From: Geothrix fermentans DSM 14018
GTDB lineage: Bacteria; Acidobacteriota; Holophagae; Holophagales; Holophagaceae
Length of the DNA stretch: 64,000 nucleotides
Direction of reading: 5' to 3'
Assembly: GCF_000428885.1 (NCBI RefSeq)
Contig: NZ_AUAU01000013.1
Location: 1 to 64,000 of the forward strand
Every line of letters starts with the position of its first letter. Within the stretch, counting starts at the first letter, position 1. The translations under genes and the position numbers were made by a program. Positions 42,598-52,175 of the stretch are shown here, in pieces. The notes below the pieces were generated by a model that was not told the origin of the DNA, did not search any database, and saw only the letters and a list, made by a program, of their open reading frames with translations.

Positions 42598-43422
42598 TCA
42601 GAAGGGGTGTTCGAAGCTCAGATAGAGGAAGATGGCCTTCTCGCCGCGGCTGGCGCCCACGCCGATGGGCATCGCGATGCCCGGGACGATCTGGAGGCCG
42701 CTGGGGAAGTTGTAGGCCCAGCGGATGCCGGGGTTGAGGTACGCGGCTCCCTGGCGCTGGGTTTGGCCTGGGCCGGTGATGACCTCGGCGTTGGTGTAGA
42801 TGTACTCCAGCATCACGTTGAAGCGGGGATTGGCCAGCCAGATGAAGCTCTGGCCCAGCATGTAGTCGCGGGTGGTGGCACGGTCGCCGTCCGTGTTCCG
42901 GGCCCGGGGCGTGAGGGTGCCGCCGGCATTGAAGTGGCCCACGAAGGACCCGCCCAGGGTGAAGCTGACAGGGAGGTTCACCTGGTACCCGGTGGCGCCC
43001 TTGCCGTAGCCGGTCTTCTCGTCGCCGGTGGGCAGCAGCACGCTGAGGCGCGGCGCGAAGGCCACCGGGGCCTCGCCGTCGCCCACCAGCTGGTAGCGCC
43101 AGTTCAGGGCCACGTCGCCGAAGGCCTGCTTGCGGTCGGGGGAGGCGTCCAGCCGTTGCCAGGGCAGGGTGAAGCTGAACTGGTTCTTCTGGCTGAAGAC
43201 GGGCCATTCCTGGGTGAAGGTGTAGATCCAGTCCTTGGTCTCCTGGTAGCGGGTGAAGGTGCTGATGTGCTGCACCACGCCCGTTTCCTGGTTGTAGGCC
43301 TCCTCCACGAGGAAGGAGTTGTCCTGGATGGGGCCTTCCTTCTTTTCCTGGGCCGCCAGGGAGGTGGCGAGCAGGAGCGCCGGAAGGAGACGGTGGAGGG
43401 GGGAGGAGGTCGGTGTCATCAT
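42598..43422 (-). CDS. Outer-membrane beta-barrel protein of unknown ligand
   Basis: 274 residues with a signal peptide (LLPALLLATSLAAQ) and amphipathic strands throughout (FSFTLPWQRLD, FAPRLSVLLPTGDEKTGYG, QVNLPVSFTLGGSF), ending LYLSFEHPF with terminal Phe, typical for OMPs. It resembles the broad MetA-like outer-membrane family associated with uptake of small molecules. The start is uncertain (ATG 43422 or 43419; TTG 43443). Its end lies seven bases from the convergent TonB gene's stop. Confidence 0.72.
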   Translation of the reverse strand: MMTPTSSPLHRLLPALLLATSLAAQEKKEGPIQDNSFLVEEAYNQETGVVQHISTFTRYQETKDWIYTFTQEWPVFSQKNQFSFTLPWQRLDASPDRKQAFGDVALNWRYQLVGDGEAPVAFAPRLSVLLPTGDEKTGYGKGATGYQVNLPVSFTLGGSFVGHFNAGGTLTPRARNTDGDRATTRDYMLGQSFIWLANPRFNVMLEYIYTNAEVITGPGQTQRQGAAYLNPGIRWAYNFPSGLQIVPGIAMPIGVGASRGEKAIFLYLSFEHPF

Positions 43423-43620
43423 GATTGTGATACTGAGTCTCAAGAATTAGTTATTCAAGACCAAGAGGTTGATAAGTGATTTCCGTCACGGAGCGGGGGA
43501 CCATGGGCCTTCAGGCAGTCTATTCGACTCCGCAGGAACCCGGCTCAAGGCCTGGGCCCAGGCCCGCCTCAGATATGTAGTGTTACGATGGCTGTTCCCC
43601 CCTGGTTTCTTGGAGAGCTC

Positions 43621-45708
43621 ATGTCGTTCCGAGTCCGGCGCCTGTCGCTTCCCTTGCTCGCCCTCGCCCTGGCCGCCGCGCCGGCGCGTGCGGAGGAGGG
43701 CATGTGGACCTTCGACGGGCTGCCGGCGAAGAAGATCCAGGCCGCCTACGGCTGGGCCCCGGACCGGGCCTGGCTGGACCACGTGCGCCTCTCCGCCCTG
43801 CGCTTCCCCGGGGGATCGGGGTCCTTCGTCAGCCGGGATGGCCTGGTGCTCACCAACCACCATGTGGGCCGCGGCTGGATCCAGCGGGTCAGCGACAAGG
43901 ACCACGACTACGTGAAGAACGGGTTCGCCGCGGCCAGCCGGGAGCATGAGATCAAGGTGCCGGGGCTGGAGCTGCTGACCCTCGTGGCCATGGACGACAT
44001 CACGGACCGCCTGGCGGCGGCGGTGAAGCCGGGCGCCGGCGACTCGGAGGCCCTGAAGCTCCGGGAGGCCGAGATCGAGCGGATCAAGAAGGAGATGCAG
44101 GAGAAGACGGGCCTCACCTGCGAGCACGTCACCCTCTACCAGGGCGGCGAGCACTGGATCTACAGCTACAGGAAGCACACGGACGTGCGCCTGGTCTTCG
44201 CCCCCGAGCAGCAGATCGCCTTCTTCGGCGGGGACTACGACAACTTCACCTACCCGCGCCACAACCTCGATTTCGCGGTGTTCCGGGTCTACGAGCATGG
44301 CAGGCCCTACCACCCGAAGGACTACCTGCACTGGACCCAGACGGGGCTGAAGGCCGGCGACCTGACGTTCGTGGCGGGCCATCCGGGCCGCACGAACCGC
44401 CAGGACACCCTGGCCCAGATGATCTACTCCCGCGATGTGGCCATCCCCCTCCGCCTCAAGGCCATGGAGCGGAAGCGGGACGCCCTGGTCGAGTACGGGA
44501 AGACCTCCCCCGAGGCCGCCCGCCAGGTCGGCACCCAGATCTTCGGCGTGGAGAACGGCCTCAAGGCTGTCAACGGCTACTGGTCGGGCCTGAAGAACCG
44601 GGAGGCCATGGCCCGCATCGAGGCCGCGGAGAGGGACTTGAGGGCGAAGGTCGCCGCGGACCCCAAGCTCTCGGCGGAGGCGGGGCCCTGCTGGGCGAAG
44701 ATCGAGGCTGCCGTGAAGGTGGCCGAGCGCCTGGCCACGGAGACCCAGAACGTGGGAACGGCCCATTCCGCGCTTCTGGGCCACGCATTGGCCCTGGTGC
44801 GCATTGCGGATGAGGAGCGTCTCCCCAGCGAGAAGCGCCTGCCCGAATACAGCGACGCGAACCTCAAGTCGGCCAAGGCCCGTCTCGGCATCCAGTCGCC
44901 CTTCTACCCCGAGCAGGAGATCTTCATGTTCACCCGGGGCCTGGAGGCCGCCGCGGCGGAATTGGGGGAGAACCATCCCTATGTCCAGGCCATGCTGGGG
45001 GGGCGGCCCGCGGCGGAAGTGGCCCGGACCGCCGTCACCGGCTCGAAGCTGAACGATCCCGAAGTCCGCAAGGCCCTGCTGGCCGGCGGGAAGCGCGCCA
45101 TCGACAAGAGCCGGGATCCCATGATCCTCCTGGCGAAGCGGTTGGACCCCCTGTCCCGGGCCATCCGGAGGCAGCAGCAGGAGCAGGTCCAGAGCGTGAT
45201 CACCGAGCACGGCGCCCGCATCGCCCGGGCCCGCTTCGCGGTCTACGGCAAGGGCACCTACCCGGACGCGACCTTCACGCTGCGCCTGACCTACGGGCCC
45301 GTGGAGGAATACCCGGCCAACGGCACGCTGATCCAGCCCTTCACCACCTTCGGCGGCCTCTACGACCGCCACGACGGCTGGGGCGGCAACGCCGCCGCGG
45401 CCCATGGCGGAGCCTGGGCCCTTCCCCAGCGCTGGCTCGACAAGCGCGGCGCCGTCAACCCGGCCATGCCCTTCAACTTCGTGCACAAGGTGGACATCAT
45501 CGGTGGCAACTCCGGCTCGCCCGTGGTGGACCGCAAGTGCGAGCTGGTGGGCCTCATCTTCGACGGCGACATCGATATGCTGCCGGGCAACTACTTCTAT
45601 GACGGCAAGGCGAACCGGGGCGTCTCCGTGGACGCCCGGGCCATCCTGCATGCCCTGGACAAGGTCTACGGCGCCTCCGCGCTGGTGGCCGAGCTGACTG
45701 GCAAGTGA
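43621..45708 (+). CDS. S46 dipeptidyl-peptidase, DPP7-like (first of three)
   Basis: Removes dipeptides from peptide N-termini in the periplasm. 695 residues with a signal peptide ending ...AAAPARAEEG. Catalytic triad by motif: His81 in LTNHHVG, Asp217 in YPRHNLDF, Ser631 in GGNSGSPV. Residue 649, in FDGD, is Gly; in the S46 family Gly at the equivalent of P. gingivalis position 673 goes with hydrophobic S1 preference (DPP7 type). Start ATG 43621 has GGAGAG upstream. First of three tandem paralogs of identical length. Confidence 0.92.
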   Translation: MSFRVRRLSLPLLALALAAAPARAEEGMWTFDGLPAKKIQAAYGWAPDRAWLDHVRLSALRFPGGSGSFVSRDGLVLTNHHVGRGWIQRVSDKDHDYVKNGFAAASREHEIKVPGLELLTLVAMDDITDRLAAAVKPGAGDSEALKLREAEIERIKKEMQEKTGLTCEHVTLYQGGEHWIYSYRKHTDVRLVFAPEQQIAFFGGDYDNFTYPRHNLDFAVFRVYEHGRPYHPKDYLHWTQTGLKAGDLTFVAGHPGRTNRQDTLAQMIYSRDVAIPLRLKAMERKRDALVEYGKTSPEAARQVGTQIFGVENGLKAVNGYWSGLKNREAMARIEAAERDLRAKVAADPKLSAEAGPCWAKIEAAVKVAERLATETQNVGTAHSALLGHALALVRIADEERLPSEKRLPEYSDANLKSAKARLGIQSPFYPEQEIFMFTRGLEAAAAELGENHPYVQAMLGGRPAAEVARTAVTGSKLNDPEVRKALLAGGKRAIDKSRDPMILLAKRLDPLSRAIRRQQQEQVQSVITEHGARIARARFAVYGKGTYPDATFTLRLTYGPVEEYPANGTLIQPFTTFGGLYDRHDGWGGNAAAAHGGAWALPQRWLDKRGAVNPAMPFNFVHKVDIIGGNSGSPVVDRKCELVGLIFDGDIDMLPGNYFYDGKANRGVSVDARAILHALDKVYGASALVAELTGK

Positions 45709-45715
45709 TTCTTCA

Positions 45716-45741
45716 CCACGAAGACAGAAAGACCACGAACT
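45716..45741. repeat. Partial repeat, CACGAAGA type (left half only)
   Basis: TTCACCACGAAGACAGAAAG and a second CCACGAAC unit lie in the 44-bp gap before the second S46 gene. The right arm seen in the full element after the second gene is missing, so this looks like a decayed or truncated copy. Confidence 0.6.
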
Positions 45742-45752
45742 CTGGAGCCCCC

Positions 45753-47840
45753 ATGCGCCGCCTCTCCGCCCTCGCGCTCATCCTCGCCCTGCCCGCCCTC
45801 CGGGCCGAGGAGGGTATGTGGACCTTCGACAACCTGCCCCTGAGGCAGCTCAAGGAGAAGTACGCCTTCGAGCCCGGCCAGGCCTGGATCGACCATGTCC
45901 GCCTGTCCACCCTCACCCTGGGCGGCTGCACCGGCTCCTTCGTGAGCGCCGATGGCCTGGTGCTCACCAACCACCACTGCACCCGGGGCTCCATCGCGCG
46001 CCTGTCCAGCAAGGACCGCGACCTGGTGAAGAACGGCTTCGTGGCCCAGAGCCGCGACCAGGAGATCAAGATCCCGGGCCTCACCTACCGCACGCTCATG
46101 GCCATGGAGAACGTGACCGAACGCGTGGCCAAGGCCGTGAAGCCCGGCCTCACCGAGAAGCAGGCCGCCGAGGCCCGCGCCAAGGAACTGGATGCCCTCA
46201 AGGCCGACCTGGAGAAGAAGACCGGACTCACCTACGACGTGGTGAACCTCTACCAGGGCGGTGAGACCTGGATGTACGGCTTCAAGGTCTTCAAGGACAT
46301 CCGCCTCGTCGCTGCGCCCGAGATCGCCGTGGCGGCCTTCGGCGGCGACTACGACAACTTCACCTACCCCCGCCACGACCTGGACTTCTCCATGGTCCGC
46401 GTCTACGAGAACGACAAGCCCTACCATCCCCCCCACCACCTCACTTGGAGCACCGAGGGCCTGAAGGCCGGCGACCTCACCTTCGTGGTGGGCCACCCGG
46501 GCCGCACCAGCCGCCTCCAGACCTTCGCCCAGATGAAGTACGACCGCGACTTCGGCATCCCCGCCTACCTGCGCAATGCCGACCGCACCCGCGCCCTCCT
46601 GGAGGAGTACGGCAAGCAGGACGCCGAGCACGCCCGCCAGGTCCAGACCCTGATCCTGGGAGTCAACAACGGCGCCAAGGCCAACGAGGGCTCCCTCATG
46701 GGCCTCAAGGACGCCGCGGCCATGAAGCGCATTGAGGATGCGGAGAAGGCCCTGAAGGCCGCCGTGGCCAAGGATCCCAAGCTGGCGGTCAGCACCGGGA
46801 AGAGCTGGGCGCGCGTCGAGCAGGCCATCCAGCTCCAGAAGGCTGGCCTCAAGGAGGCCCAGTACGTCGGCGCGGCCCGCTCCGCGACCCTGGGCCAGGC
46901 CCTGGCCCTGGTGCGCCTGGCCGAGCAGCAGGAGCTTCCCGTGGAGAAGCGCCTGACGGAGTACCGCTCAGAGGGCGGCCTCAAGACCCTGAAGGCGCGC
47001 CTCTCCGGCCCGGCCATGGGCATGATGGGGCAGGCGCCCAGTCCCGAACTGGAGACCCTCCTCTTCACGCGGGGCCTGGAGGATGCCCGCCGCGAGCTGG
47101 GTCCGCAGCATCCCTACATCGTCGCCGTACTGAGCGGCAAGGCGCCCGCCGAGGTGGCCAAGGCCGCCGTGGAAGGCACGAAGCTGAACGATCCCGCCGT
47201 GCGCAAGACCCTGGTCGAGGGCGGGCAGAAGGCCGTGGCCGCGAGCGCCGACCCCATGATCGTCCTGGCCCGCAAGCTGGAGCCCATCCTGCTGGGCCTC
47301 CGCAAGAAGCAGGACGAGGTGAAGGCCATCTTCGAGGAGCACGGCGCCCGCATCGCCAAGGCCCGCTTCGCCGTCTACGGCAAGACCCTGCCGCCGGACG
47401 CCACGGGCACGCTCCGCATCACCTACGGCGCCGTGGCCACCTATCCCGCCAACGGCACCCTCCAGCAGCCCTTCACCACCTGGGCCGGCCTCTACGACCG
47501 CCACTTCGGCTGGGGCGGCAACGAGGCCCACGCCTTCGGCGGTGAGTGGATGCTCCCCCAGCGCTGGCTGGACCGCATGGGCAAGCTGGACCTGCGCACG
47601 CCCCTCAACTTCTCCCATGCCGTGGACACCACCGGCGGCAACTCAGGCAGCCCGGTGGTGAACCGCAAGGGCGAGCTGGTGGGCCTGCTCTTCGACGGCA
47701 ACATCGAGGGCAACGCCGGCCGCTACTTCTACGACGAGAAGGTGAACCGCAGCGTCTCCGTGGACGCCCGGGCCATCCTGGAGGCCCTCGTGAAGGTCTA
47801 CGACGCGCCCCATCTCGCCGCGGAGCTGACCGGCAAGTAG
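45753..47840 (+). CDS. S46 dipeptidyl-peptidase, DPP7-like (second of three)
   Basis: 695 residues. Signal peptide MRRLSALALILALPALRA, with mature N-terminus EEGMWTFDNLP as in the first. Triad: His in LTNHHCTRG, Asp in YPRHDLDF, Ser631 in TGGNSGSPV. Residue 649 is Gly (FDGN), DPP7-like. The loop after the catalytic His reads HHCTRG instead of HHVGRG, replacing Val-Gly by Cys-Thr. ATG 45753 is preceded by GGAG. It likely shares a transcript with its neighbours. Confidence 0.92.
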   Translation: MRRLSALALILALPALRAEEGMWTFDNLPLRQLKEKYAFEPGQAWIDHVRLSTLTLGGCTGSFVSADGLVLTNHHCTRGSIARLSSKDRDLVKNGFVAQSRDQEIKIPGLTYRTLMAMENVTERVAKAVKPGLTEKQAAEARAKELDALKADLEKKTGLTYDVVNLYQGGETWMYGFKVFKDIRLVAAPEIAVAAFGGDYDNFTYPRHDLDFSMVRVYENDKPYHPPHHLTWSTEGLKAGDLTFVVGHPGRTSRLQTFAQMKYDRDFGIPAYLRNADRTRALLEEYGKQDAEHARQVQTLILGVNNGAKANEGSLMGLKDAAAMKRIEDAEKALKAAVAKDPKLAVSTGKSWARVEQAIQLQKAGLKEAQYVGAARSATLGQALALVRLAEQQELPVEKRLTEYRSEGGLKTLKARLSGPAMGMMGQAPSPELETLLFTRGLEDARRELGPQHPYIVAVLSGKAPAEVAKAAVEGTKLNDPAVRKTLVEGGQKAVAASADPMIVLARKLEPILLGLRKKQDEVKAIFEEHGARIAKARFAVYGKTLPPDATGTLRITYGAVATYPANGTLQQPFTTWAGLYDRHFGWGGNEAHAFGGEWMLPQRWLDRMGKLDLRTPLNFSHAVDTTGGNSGSPVVNRKGELVGLLFDGNIEGNAGRYFYDEKVNRSVSVDARAILEALVKVYDAPHLAAELTGK

Positions 47841-47845
47841 AGATT

Positions 47846-47960
47846 TTCACCACGAAGACGGGAAGACCACGAAGAAAACCAGTAACTCTTTCGTGGTCTT
47901 CTCGGCATCGCCGATGGCGATGCGCGAGGCGGAATGAAATCTCCTGTCTTCGTGGTTTCT
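47846..47960. repeat. Composite hairpin repeat, CACGAAGA type
   Basis: ACCACGAAGACGGGAAGACCACGAAG (read as ACCACGAAGACGGG then AAGACCACGAAG) at about 47850-47875 pairs first with TTCGTGGTCTTC (47890-47901) and also with GTCTTCGTGGT (47946-47956). Between the right arms a small stem GCATCGCC/GGCGATGC (47905-47922) is seen. It fills the 141-bp gap between the second and third S46 genes. Confidence 0.8.
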
Positions 47961-47981
47961 GCTTTTCTGTAAGGACCGCCC

Positions 47982-50069
47982 ATGCGCCTCTCCGCCCTCG
48001 CCCTTCTGCTCGCCCTGCCTGCGCTGCGCGCGGACGAGGGCATGTGGACCTTCGACAACATCCCCGTGAAGCAGATCAAGGCGAAGTACGGCGTGGACCT
48101 GGATGCCGCCTGGCTGAAGCACCTGCAGCTGGCCACGGTGCGCTTTCCCGGAGGCACGGGGGCCTTCGTGAGCCGTGACGGCCTGGTGGTGACCAACCAC
48201 CACGTGGGCCGGGGCGCCATCGCCCAGATCTCCAGCGCCCAGGCCGATCTGGTGAAGAACGGCTTCACCGCCGCCCGGAAGAGCCAGGAGATCCGGGTGC
48301 CGGGCCTGGAGCTGATGATGCTCGTCTCCATGAAGGACGTGACGGAGCGCGTGAATGGCGCCGTGAAGCCCGGCATGGCGGACCAGGAGGTCCTGGCGGC
48401 GCGGCTCAACGCCCTGGCGGAGCTCCGCCGGACCGAAGAGGCGAAGACCGGCCTCACCTGCGAGCCCGTCACCCTCTACCAGGGCGGCGAGTACTGGCTC
48501 TACCGCTACCGGAAGTTCACCGACGTGCGGCTGGCCGCGGCCCCGGAGCTCCAGGTGGCGGCCTTCGGCGGCGATCCGGACAACTACACCTATCCCCGCC
48601 ACAACCTGGACTTCGCCCTCTTCCGCGTCTACGAGGACGGGAAGCCCTACCGGCCGGAAGCCTTCCTGCCCTTCAGCGCGAAGGGCGTGGCCATGGGCGA
48701 GCTGACCTTCATCTCCGGGCACCCGGGCACCACCTTCCGCCAGCAGACCTGCGCCCAGATGGTCTACGCCCGGGACATCGGCATCCCATTCCAGCTGCGC
48801 TCCCTGGAGCGCCAGAAGAAGGCCCTCCAGGCCTTTTCCGCCACGTCGCCGGAAGCCCGCCGGCTCGCCGCGGAGGTCATCTACGGCATCGAGAACGGCC
48901 ACAAGCGCCTCAGCGGCCAGCTCCTGGGTCTCGCCAAGGCCGAGAACCTGAAGAAAGTGGAGGTCGCCGAGGCGGCCTTGAAGGCAGCCGTGGCGAAGGA
49001 TCCGGCCCTGCAGGCCCGCGTGGGCGGCAGCTGGGACCGCGTGGCCCAGGCCGTGGCAGGCCAGCAGGCCCTCCTCCGCGAAACCACCTACCTGGGCGCA
49101 GGCCGGGGGACTCTGACCGGCCGGGTGGCCTCTCTGCGTCACGCGCTCACGCTGGTGTGGCTCGCGGAGGAGACGGCCAGGCCGTCCGCCGCGAGGATCA
49201 GCGAGTTCAGCGACGGGAACCTCAAAGCCACCACCGCGCAGCTCCTCTCGCCCCGGCCCGTGCAGAAACCCATCGACCTCGCCCTGCTCGCCGCCGGCCT
49301 GGAGGCGGCGAGGGAGGAACTGGGCGCGGATCATCCCTTCGTGAAGGCTGTCCTGGGCGGCCGGTCCCCCGAAGCGGTGGCCAAGGCCGCCGTGGACGGG
49401 ACGAAGCTGGACGATCCCGCCGAGCGCCGGCGCCTGGCCGAGGGCGGCCGCGCGGCGCTGGAGGCCAGCACGGATCCCATGATCCTCCTGGCGAAGCAGT
49501 TCGATCCCTTCAGCCGCGCCATCCAGCGGCGGATGGAGGAGGAGGTCACCAGCATCTTCAACGAGCATGGCGGCCGTATTGCCGAGGCCCGCTTCAAGGC
49601 CTTCGGCCGGGCCGTCTATCCGGACGCCACCTTCACCCTGCGCCTGGGCTACGGCCCCGTGGCGACCTACGCCAACGGCACCGGCACCCTGGCCCAGCCC
49701 TTCACCACCTTCATGGGCATGTACGACCGGCACCTGGGCTGGGGCGGCAATGCCGCCGCTTCGGAGCACGGGGCGTGGACCCTGCCGGAGCGCTGGCTCA
49801 AGCGGCAGTCGAAGCTGGACCTGGCGACCCCGTTCAACTTCATCTACGCCTGCGACACCGTGGGTGGCAACAGCGGCAGCCCCGTGGTGAACGTGAAGGG
49901 CGAGTTCGTGGGCATCAACTTCGACAGCGTGTTCGAAGGGCAGGGCGGCTACTACGTCTACGACCCCGACACCAAGCGCGCCGTCGCCACCGACGGCCGC
50001 GCCATCCTGGAGGCCCTGCGGAAGATCATGGACGCCGGCCCTCTGGCGGACGAACTGGTGGGGAAATAG
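47982..50069 (+). CDS. S46 dipeptidyl-peptidase, DPP11-like by its S1 residue (third of three)
   Basis: 695 residues with signal peptide LSALALLLALPALRA. Triad motifs: LTNHH-like VTNHHVGRG, YPRHNLDF and VGGNSGSPV (Ser631). Residue 649, NFDS, is Ser instead of the Gly of the two upstream copies. In S46 enzymes Gly at this site marks DPP7 and Arg or Ser marks DPP11, which prefers Asp/Glu, so this copy probably cuts after acidic residues. RBS AAGGA before ATG 47982. It is followed after four bases by the next gene, suggesting one operon. Confidence 0.92.
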   Translation: MRLSALALLLALPALRADEGMWTFDNIPVKQIKAKYGVDLDAAWLKHLQLATVRFPGGTGAFVSRDGLVVTNHHVGRGAIAQISSAQADLVKNGFTAARKSQEIRVPGLELMMLVSMKDVTERVNGAVKPGMADQEVLAARLNALAELRRTEEAKTGLTCEPVTLYQGGEYWLYRYRKFTDVRLAAAPELQVAAFGGDPDNYTYPRHNLDFALFRVYEDGKPYRPEAFLPFSAKGVAMGELTFISGHPGTTFRQQTCAQMVYARDIGIPFQLRSLERQKKALQAFSATSPEARRLAAEVIYGIENGHKRLSGQLLGLAKAENLKKVEVAEAALKAAVAKDPALQARVGGSWDRVAQAVAGQQALLRETTYLGAGRGTLTGRVASLRHALTLVWLAEETARPSAARISEFSDGNLKATTAQLLSPRPVQKPIDLALLAAGLEAAREELGADHPFVKAVLGGRSPEAVAKAAVDGTKLDDPAERRRLAEGGRAALEASTDPMILLAKQFDPFSRAIQRRMEEEVTSIFNEHGGRIAEARFKAFGRAVYPDATFTLRLGYGPVATYANGTGTLAQPFTTFMGMYDRHLGWGGNAAASEHGAWTLPERWLKRQSKLDLATPFNFIYACDTVGGNSGSPVVNVKGEFVGINFDSVFEGQGGYYVYDPDTKRAVATDGRAILEALRKIMDAGPLADELVGK

Positions 50070-50073
50070 CCCC

Positions 50074-50487
50074 ATGGACCTGTACCTCTCCTGCTCCCTC
50101 ACCGGTGGCCGCCAGGACCAGCCCGTGGTGGCGGCTCTCGTGGCCCGCATGGAGGCCCTGGGCCACCGCGTGCTGACGGCGCACCTGGCGGCGGAATCGG
50201 CCATGGCCGCCGACGGCGGGCTGTCCCCAGAGGCCGTGTTCGAACGCGACACGGCCTGGCTCCGGGCCGCCGATGCGGTCATCGCCGAGGTCAGCACGCC
50301 CTCCCACGGCGTGGGCTTCGAGATCGCCTATGCCCTGGAGCGCCGCAAGCCCGTGCTGTGTCTGGCCCGGGAGGGCGTCCGCGTGAGCAAGATGCTCACG
50401 GGCATCCGCCAGGAGGGTGTCGCCTTCCGGACCTACGGGGCCGTCGACGAAGCCCTGGCGCACCTGGAGACCTTCCTGGCGCGATAA
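50074..50487 (+). CDS. Nucleoside 2-deoxyribosyltransferase-like (DNPH1/Rcl-like) protein
   Basis: A 137-residue Rossmann-like enzyme. MDLYLSCSLTGGRQDQPVVA, ERDTAWLRAADAVIAEVSTP and SHGVGFEIAYALERRKPVLC match this fold; the catalytic Glu is expected in GVGFEIAYA. It would hydrolyse or exchange the base of deoxynucleoside monophosphates. It starts four bases after the third S46 gene, which places it in the same operon without an obvious metabolic link. Confidence 0.8.
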   Translation: MDLYLSCSLTGGRQDQPVVAALVARMEALGHRVLTAHLAAESAMAADGGLSPEAVFERDTAWLRAADAVIAEVSTPSHGVGFEIAYALERRKPVLCLAREGVRVSKMLTGIRQEGVAFRTYGAVDEALAHLETFLAR

Positions 50488-50514
50488 TCACGCAGCCATC
50501 TCCCGGAGGACGCC

Positions 50515-51588
50515 ATGGCCGAGGCCGGCACCACCCGACGTGACCTGTTCAAGCTGGGCGTGGCCGCGGCCGCGGGCCTGGTCGCCACCCGGCTCGGCGC
50601 CATCGAGGGCGTCGAACCCGTGGGCATGTACCCCTCGCCGAAGGCGCCCTTCAACCCCGCCACCGCTGCGGCCATGCCCACCCGCAACCTGGGCCGCACG
50701 GGGCTCAAGGTGGGCCTCTTCAGCCTGGGCGGCCAGGCGGCCATCGAGAAGCCCAACAACGAGGCCGTGGCCGTGCCGCTCATCGAGCGGGCCCTGGACC
50801 TGGGCGTGAACTACTGCGATACCTCCGCCCGCTACGGCGGTGAGGCACGGTGGAGCGAGCAGTACTTCGGGAAGGTGATGAAGCGCCGCCGCGCTGAGGC
50901 CTTCCTCGCCACCAAGACCCACGACCGCACGGCGGACGGCTCCCTGCGCCTGCTGGAGACCTCCCTGAAGCTGCTGCAGACCGACCACGTGGATCTCTGG
51001 CAGCTGCATGCCATGAGCACGATGGAGGATGTGGCGCGCGTCTGCGCGAAGGGCGGCGCCCTGGAGGCCTTCCAGAAAGCGAAGGAGCAGAAGCTGGTGC
51101 GCTTCCTGGGCCTCAGCGGGCACACGGATCCGGATGTGCTGGCCGAGGCCATCCGCCGCTTCCCCTTCGACACCGTGCTCATGGCCTTCAACGCCGCCGA
51201 CACCTGGCACCTGCCCTTCAAGAAGACCCTCCTGCCCCTGGCCGTGGAGAGGGAGATGGGCATCATCGGCATGAAGATCCCGGCCCGCGGGCGCATCCTG
51301 GCCGGCGTCCAGCCGCCCCCGCCCGCCCAGCAGCGCGGCGCCGCCAAGCACGACCGCCCCGGCACCCTCACCATGCAGGAGGCCATGCGCTATACCCTCA
51401 GCCACCCCGTGAGCACCGTCATCATCGGCGTGGACAACGTCGCCCAGCTTGAAGAGAACATCCGCATCGCCCGGGACTTCCTGCCGCTGAACGCTCCCCA
51501 GCTGGAGGCGCTGGAGCAGAAGGTGAAGCCCGTCTACGGGCAGGCCCAGTGGTTCAAGCGAGATGCGCCTGCAAATCCGGGAAAGTGA
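50515..51588 (+). CDS. Tat-exported aldo/keto reductase
   Basis: A 357-residue NADPH-type reductase of the AKR barrel. The N-terminus TTRRDLFKLGVAAAAGLVA is a twin-arginine signal with the RR motif. The tetrad can be seen in DTSARYGG (Tyr, with Asp in NYCDTS), ATKTHD (Lys) and LWQLHAMS (His). Export of an NADPH enzyme is unusual and implies a folded, cofactor-loaded protein in the periplasm. ATG 50515 follows GGAGG. Confidence 0.88.
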   Translation: MAEAGTTRRDLFKLGVAAAAGLVATRLGAIEGVEPVGMYPSPKAPFNPATAAAMPTRNLGRTGLKVGLFSLGGQAAIEKPNNEAVAVPLIERALDLGVNYCDTSARYGGEARWSEQYFGKVMKRRRAEAFLATKTHDRTADGSLRLLETSLKLLQTDHVDLWQLHAMSTMEDVARVCAKGGALEAFQKAKEQKLVRFLGLSGHTDPDVLAEAIRRFPFDTVLMAFNAADTWHLPFKKTLLPLAVEREMGIIGMKIPARGRILAGVQPPPPAQQRGAAKHDRPGTLTMQEAMRYTLSHPVSTVIIGVDNVAQLEENIRIARDFLPLNAPQLEALEQKVKPVYGQAQWFKRDAPANPGK

Positions 51589-51593
51589 AGGGC

Positions 51594-52175
51594 ATGCTTC
51601 CTGACTCATGCGCGATCATCGGGGCCGTCATCGGCTCGCTCGGCGGCTTCTACTACCTGTACGAAACCATTGCCGGCAAGGCCCAGCCCAACCGCATCAC
51701 GTGGCTGCTCTGGGGGATCTTCCCCATGGTCATCTTCGTGGCGCAGCGGGCGCAGGGCGTCGAAGGACTCTCATGGGCGTCATTTTCCGCCGGCTTCACA
51801 CCGCTGCTGATCGTCGCCGCATCCTTCTTCAACAAGAACGCCTATTGGAAGAGCGAGCCGCGCGACTACTACCTGATGGCCGCGGCGATCCTCGGCCTCG
51901 TGCTCTGGGCCATGACCGACAAGCCGAACCTGGCCATCCTGTTCTCGTTGCTGGCGGACATGCTGGCGGGCCTGCCGACTCTCATCAAATCCTATCGCCA
52001 CCCCCATTCCGAGAGCTGGATCGCCTACGCGATCAGCGCCTTCGGCTTCGGGATCAGCCTCCTGTCGGTCCAGACCCATACGTTCGAACATACGGCCTTC
52101 GTGGCCTATGTGTTCATCCTCAATGCAACCTGCGCGGTGCTGGCCTCACGGAGGCACGGGCCATCACAACGCTGA
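51594..52175 (+). CDS. Membrane protein with PQ-loop-like repeats
   Basis: 193 residues and about six or seven hydrophobic helices. Two related segments, GGFYYLYETIAGKAQPNRIT (with WLLWGIFP) and AGLPTLIKSYRHPHSESWIA (with YAISAFG), look like the proline-containing helices of PQ-loop/SWEET-like carriers. ATG 51594 follows a GAAGGG site six bases after the reductase stop. The last 12 bases overlap the convergent nitrilase gene. Substrate unknown. Confidence 0.65.
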   Translation: MLPDSCAIIGAVIGSLGGFYYLYETIAGKAQPNRITWLLWGIFPMVIFVAQRAQGVEGLSWASFSAGFTPLLIVAASFFNKNAYWKSEPRDYYLMAAAILGLVLWAMTDKPNLAILFSLLADMLAGLPTLIKSYRHPHSESWIAYAISAFGFGISLLSVQTHTFEHTAFVAYVFILNATCAVLASRRHGPSQR

